Shown here: positions 12,502 to 15,424 of the stretch, in pieces
Layout of the letters: every line of letters starts with the position of its first letter
How positions within the stretch are numbered: the stretch's first letter is position 1
Origin: Thermoleophilaceae bacterium
GTDB lineage: Bacteria; Actinomycetota; Thermoleophilia; Solirubrobacterales; Thermoleophilaceae
Length of the DNA stretch: 15,424 nucleotides
Direction of reading: 5' to 3'
NCBI GenBank assembly: GCA_013695855.1
Contig: JACCZR010000213.1
Location: 1 to 15,424 of the forward strand
Position numbers and translations under genes: made by a program
Notes under the pieces: generated by a model
Seen by the model: only the letters and a program-made list of their open reading frames with translations
What the model was told of the DNA's origin: nothing
The model's database searches: none

Positions 12502-13274
12502 GCGGCAGGGATCAGCAGCTGCTCGATCGACAGCGCCCGCCCGTCGTCGCCTGCCTCGATCATCACGGCGTTCAGCCACGGGTCCTCGTCGGCGGTCTCG
12601 AAGGGGGTGGGCACCATGGTCAGGAAGCGCTTGAGCGCCTGCTCGCGCCGCACCCCGATCACCCCGCCGCGGGGCCCGGTCATGCCGACATCGGTCACGT
12701 AGGCCGTGCCCTCGTCAAGCACGCGGGCGTCCGCTGTGGGCACGTGGGTGTGGGTGCCTACGCACGCGGTCACCCGACCATCGAGGTGCCAGCCCATGGC
12801 CACCTTCTCGCTCGTGGCCTCGGCGTGAAAGTCCACGAGCACGTGGTCGGCCTGCCCTCGCAGCTCGGCGAGGATGGCGTCGACCTCGGAAAACGGAGAG
12901 CGGGCGGCCTCCACGAAGACGAGCCCGGAGAGGTTGACCACGGCGAGCCGAAGCCCCTCGCGCTCCACCACGAGGTGTCCGCGGCCCGGAGCGGCGCGCG
13001 GGAAGTTCGCCGGGCGCACGATCGGCGCCCCGGAGTCGAGGTAGCCGAAGACATCCTTGTGGCGGTAGGCGTGGTTGCCGAGGGTGATGGCGTCAACGCC
13101 TGCGTCGAGCAGCTCGCGCGCGGTCTTCTCGGTGATGCCCACGCCGCCCGCGGCGTTCTCGCCGTTGGCGACCACGAAGTCCGGCCGACGCTCCTCGCGC
13201 AGCGCGGGCAGCAGGCCGGTGAGAGTGCGCCGGCCGATGCCGCCCACCACGTCACCCACGAAGAGGAGCTTCAC
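12498..13274 (-). CDS. ymdB: YmdB-type metallophosphoesterase (TIGR00282 family)
   Basis: A 258-residue dinuclear-metal phosphoesterase of the YmdB family, whose Bacillus subtilis member hydrolyses 2',3'-cyclic nucleotides and influences biofilm versus motility fate. Motifs in order are FVGDVVGGIGRR (Asp8), NGENAAGGVGIT (Glu39, Asn40), GNHAYRHKD (Asn67, His68), DFHAEATSEK (His150), and GTHTHVPTAD (His175, His177), then TDVGMTGPRGGVIG. With GTG 13274 as start these ligand numbers fall exactly at the positions I recall for B. subtilis YmdB, so I prefer it to TTG 13292, six codons upstream. The usual Thr-Trp-Asp after GNH is Ala-Tyr-Arg here. It is divergent from the ABC ATPase gene and coupled by GTGA to the downstream hydrolase. 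Its partner in the cell is unknown. Confidence 0.93.
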   Translation of the reverse strand: MKLLFVGDVVGGIGRRTLTGLLPALREERRPDFVVANGENAAGGVGITEKTARELLDAGVDAITLGNHAYRHKDVFGYLDSGAPIVRPANFPRAAPGRGHLVVEREGLRLAVVNLSGLVFVEAARSPFSEVDAILAELRGQADHVLVDFHAEATSEKVAMGWHLDGRVTACVGTHTHVPTADARVLDEGTAYVTDVGMTGPRGGVIGVRREQALKRFLTMVPTPFETADEDPWLNAVMIEAGDDGRALSIEQLLIPAA

Positions 13275-13303
13275 CGGGGGCCAGTCTGCCAATCTGAGGT
13301 GAG

Positions 13304-14047
13304 ATGGAGCGGACCGCCTCGCGCGCTGCCCCCGCGGGCACTCAGGCGGTGCTCGCCGCCGAGGGCCTCGTCAAGCGCTTCGGCACCCGCGAGGCGCTGC
13401 GCGGCGTGTCGCTCGAGGCCGGCCGCGGTGAGCTCGTGGCGGTGATCGGCCCCAACGGCGCGGGCAAGACCACGCTGCTTTCCATTCTGGCGGGCATCCA
13501 GCGCGCGGACGAGGGGGACATCTCGCGCACGCCCGCGGAGATCGGCTGGGTGCCCCAGCAGGCCGCCGTCTACGGGAAGCTCACGGTGAAGGAGAACCTC
13601 GAGCTCTTCGCGCGCCTGGAGCGGGTCGTCGACCCGGCAGCCACGGTGGAGCGGATGCTCGACCTCACCGGGCTGCGCGACCGCGCGGGCGACCAGGTGG
13701 CCAAGCTCTCGAGCGGCAACCGCCAGCGGGTGAACATCGCGGTGGGCCTGCTGGGCGAGCCGGAGGTCCTCCTCCTCGACGAGCCCAGCGCCTCGCTCGA
13801 CCCACGCCAGCGCGCGCGTCTGTGGGAGTTCATCCTCGCGCTCGCCGGCGAGGGCACCACCGTCCTGTACTCGACCCACGACGTCCAGGAGGCCGAGCGC
13901 CACGCCAACCAGGTGGTGGTCCTGGCCGATGGCGAGCTGCTGTTCGCGGGCTCGCCGCGGAGGCTGGAGGAGACGGTGGGCGAGGCGTCGGAGGCCCGCG
14001 ACTTCGAGTCGGCCTTCGTGGCCTTCTTGCACCAGAGAGGCCATTGA
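13304..14047 (+). CDS. ABC transporter ATP-binding protein
   Basis: A 247-residue ATPase subunit of an ABC-2-type exporter. Walker A is GPNGAGKTT (49-57), the Q-loop is GWVPQQ (81-86), the signature is LSSGNRQRVNIA (135-146), Walker B is VLLLDEPSASLD (155-166), and the switch His is in STHD (His192). The signature has LSSGN where LSGGQ is usual, with the following QR kept. The sequence resembles multidrug or sodium-type exporter ATPases that pair with ABC-2 permeases. The first 15 residues are not needed for the fold; GTG 13349 (VLAAEGLVKRFG) is an alternative start. ATG 13304 is preceded immediately by GAGGTGAG, too close for normal Shine-Dalgarno use. A permease follows after 83 bases. Substrate unknown. 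Confidence 0.94.
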   Translation: MERTASRAAPAGTQAVLAAEGLVKRFGTREALRGVSLEAGRGELVAVIGPNGAGKTTLLSILAGIQRADEGDISRTPAEIGWVPQQAAVYGKLTVKENLELFARLERVVDPAATVERMLDLTGLRDRAGDQVAKLSSGNRQRVNIAVGLLGEPEVLLLDEPSASLDPRQRARLWEFILALAGEGTTVLYSTHDVQEAERHANQVVVLADGELLFAGSPRRLEETVGEASEARDFESAFVAFLHQRGH

Positions 14048-14130
14048 CGAGCTGTCTTCGCATCCATGCTCAGCCATCTCGTCACCACCAGTTACCCGCC
14101 GCGAGCATGTCGGTGATCTGAGGCGCCAAG

Positions 14131-15424
14131 GTGTTGTGGCTGCTGGTCAAGGACCTCCGCGTCCTCAAGCGTTCGCCTCTGCTGGTGGCGATGCTCGTGC
14201 TGTACCCGGTCATCGTGGCCGTGCTGATCGGCTTTGCGCTCTCGCGCGGGCCCGAGAAGCCGGAGGTCGCCTTCTATAACGGGGTGCCCCGCAGCGAGAA
14301 CCGCTTCGACCTGGGAGGCACGAGCATCAACCTCTCCGATCAGGCCGACGTCCTGTTCAAGGCGATCGACCCGGTGCGGGTGGGCAGCCGCGAGGAGGCG
14401 GTGCGGCTGGTGCGCTCGGGGGACGTCCTGGGGGCGATCGTCATCCCCGAGGACATCACGCAGAAGCTGCGGACCGGGATCGCCTCGGGGACCATCGAGG
14501 TCTACTACAACGCCGAGGATCCGGCCAAGCGCCAGTACGTGGAGAACACCATCCGCTCCCAGGTGCAGACGGCGAACGCGGCGCTCACCCGGCGCATCGC
14601 CGGGGAGGCGGTGTCGCTGCTGGAGCTGATCCGAAGCGGGGGCAGGTACCGCTTCCTGGGCGAAGACATCGACGTGCTGGGCCTGCAGCGCTCAGCCCGG
14701 ATCCTGCGCGAAGCCCGCTCCGGCCTCCCGCCCGGGCGACTCCGCACGCGCGTCGACGAGGTGATCCGCTTCGCCGGCCTCGCGCAGGAGAACCTCACCT
14801 TCTCCGACGAGGTGCTGGGGGCGGTGGGCGAGCCGATCAAGGTGCGCTCGGAGGTGGTGAAGGGCGGCTCGACTTCGCTGAGCTCGTTCGCGATCGCTCT
14901 GGCGGTGACCGTGACGCTGATGTTCATCACAGTGCTGCTCGCGGCCGGAGTCTTGGCCAGCGAGCGCGAGGAGAACGCCTTCGGCCGGTTGATGCGGGGC
15001 CTGGTGTCGCCGACCGCGCTCCTGGCCGAGAAGGCGGCGCTGGCGGCGATGTGCTCGCTGGTCGTGGCGCTGGTGATGGTGGCCGGCCTGGGGCTGTTCG
15101 TCGACTTGGATTGGGGCCGAGCGCCGCTGTGGGTCCTGGCGGCGGCGTTCGGCGCGCTGGGCTTCGCGGCGCTGGGCCTGGCCATCGGGGCCCTGGCTCG
15201 TGAGGTGCGGGCTGCCTCGCTGCTGGCCTTCATGCTCGGGCTGCCGCTCGCCTTCCTCGCCCTCGTGCCCTCCGGCGCGGTGGCGCCGGTGCTCTACGAC
15301 GCGATTCGGGGGGTCTCGGCGGCCTTTCCCTTCCGCCCGAGCCTGAGCGCCATGGACGCGGCGCTCAACGGCGCGGGCAGCCTGGCGGGCCCGCTGGTGC
15401 ATCTGGCGGTGCTGACGCTGGCCT
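14131..15424 (+). CDS. ABC-2 type transporter permease (partial, runs off window)
   Basis: An open frame from GTG 14131 continues to the last base of the window with no stop, giving 431 residues so far. It starts MLWLLVKDLRVLKRSPLLV, a cytoplasmic elbow and first membrane helix (about 15-37) typical of ABC-2 permeases. A long extracytoplasmic domain follows (about 40-245), including GAIVIPEDITQKLRTG and VYYNAEDPAKRQYVE, patterns common in YhgE/NatB-like permeases. A membrane bundle begins at about 252 and includes GVLASEREENAFGRLM, the conserved cytoplasmic ERE loop, and at least four more helices. GAGG at 14120-14123 is a plausible ribosome binding site, seven bases before the GTG. It pairs with the upstream ATPase. 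The exported substrate is not evident. The remaining 3' part lies outside the window. Confidence 0.9.
   Translation, partial: MLWLLVKDLRVLKRSPLLVAMLVLYPVIVAVLIGFALSRGPEKPEVAFYNGVPRSENRFDLGGTSINLSDQADVLFKAIDPVRVGSREEAVRLVRSGDVLGAIVIPEDITQKLRTGIASGTIEVYYNAEDPAKRQYVENTIRSQVQTANAALTRRIAGEAVSLLELIRSGGRYRFLGEDIDVLGLQRSARILREARSGLPPGRLRTRVDEVIRFAGLAQENLTFSDEVLGAVGEPIKVRSEVVKGGSTSLSSFAIALAVTVTLMFITVLLAAGVLASEREENAFGRLMRGLVSPTALLAEKAALAAMCSLVVALVMVAGLGLFVDLDWGRAPLWVLAAAFGALGFAALGLAIGALAREVRAASLLAFMLGLPLAFLALVPSGAVAPVLYDAIRGVSAAFPFRPSLSAMDAALNGAGSLAGPLVHLAVLTLA

Noticed and set aside
12429..13445. 338-residue open frame on + across the ymdB-like gene
   Set aside because: It is antisense to a gene with every metal ligand in place, and it has no family features.
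1..15424. CRISPR array, insertion sequence, integrase, toxin-antitoxin or defence genes
   Set aside because: I saw no spaced direct repeats, transposase or integrase motifs, or defence-type domains. Gene content and composition are uniform and chromosomal.

Overview
The window is a high-GC, gene-dense piece of bacterial chromosome. It begins inside the conserved origin-proximal cluster yidD-yidC-jag(khpB)-rsmG-parA-parB. The GC-rich coding bias, frequent GTG starts, a tRNA without encoded CCA, a DUF151 nuclease, GtrA and GT87-like membrane proteins and likely short or leaderless mRNAs suggest an actinobacterium, plausibly a deep-branching one such as Thermoleophilia. That placement is inference; no rRNA is present to test it.

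Region 1 (1-4308, + strand) covers protein insertion and chromosome segregation. It holds the 3' end of yidD, then yidC with a long basic tail, jag, rsmG, parA and parB. A near-consensus parS site lies at the 5' edge of rsmG coding sequence, so the ParABS DNA site and both proteins sit together.

Region 2 (4306-4538) is a lone tRNA-Ile(GAU). A -10-like TAGAAT overlaps the parB stop codon, and the tRNA is followed by GC-rich inverted repeats.

Region 3 (4539-7409) has a DUF151 bifunctional nuclease on +, convergent with a minus-strand pair: a PLP aminotransferase followed, with GTGA overlap, by a D-Ala-D-Ala ligase-type ATP-grasp enzyme.

Region 4 (7460-11713, +) is a compact run: DUF4126 membrane protein, type I phosphodiesterase/alkaline phosphatase-family protein, GtrA-like membrane protein, and a polytopic GT87/DUF2029-like glycosyltransferase. 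The last has an unannotated N-terminal signal peptide and soluble domain upstream of its first conventional start codon. Together they look like an envelope glycolipid or polyprenyl-linked sugar unit; this is inference.

Region 5 (11554-13274, -) is a YmdB-type metallophosphoesterase followed, with GTGA overlap, by an alpha/beta hydrolase whose 3' end overlaps the glycosyltransferase tail to tail.

Region 6 (13304-15424, +) is an ABC-type exporter: the ATPase, then an ABC-2 permease cut by the window end.

I see no mobile element, CRISPR array, integrase, phage gene or defence island. The window reads as core chromosome, and I do not find a clear undescribed system. The most interesting points are the parS-in-rsmG arrangement, the hidden N-terminus of the glycosyltransferase, and the coupled aminotransferase/ligase pair.
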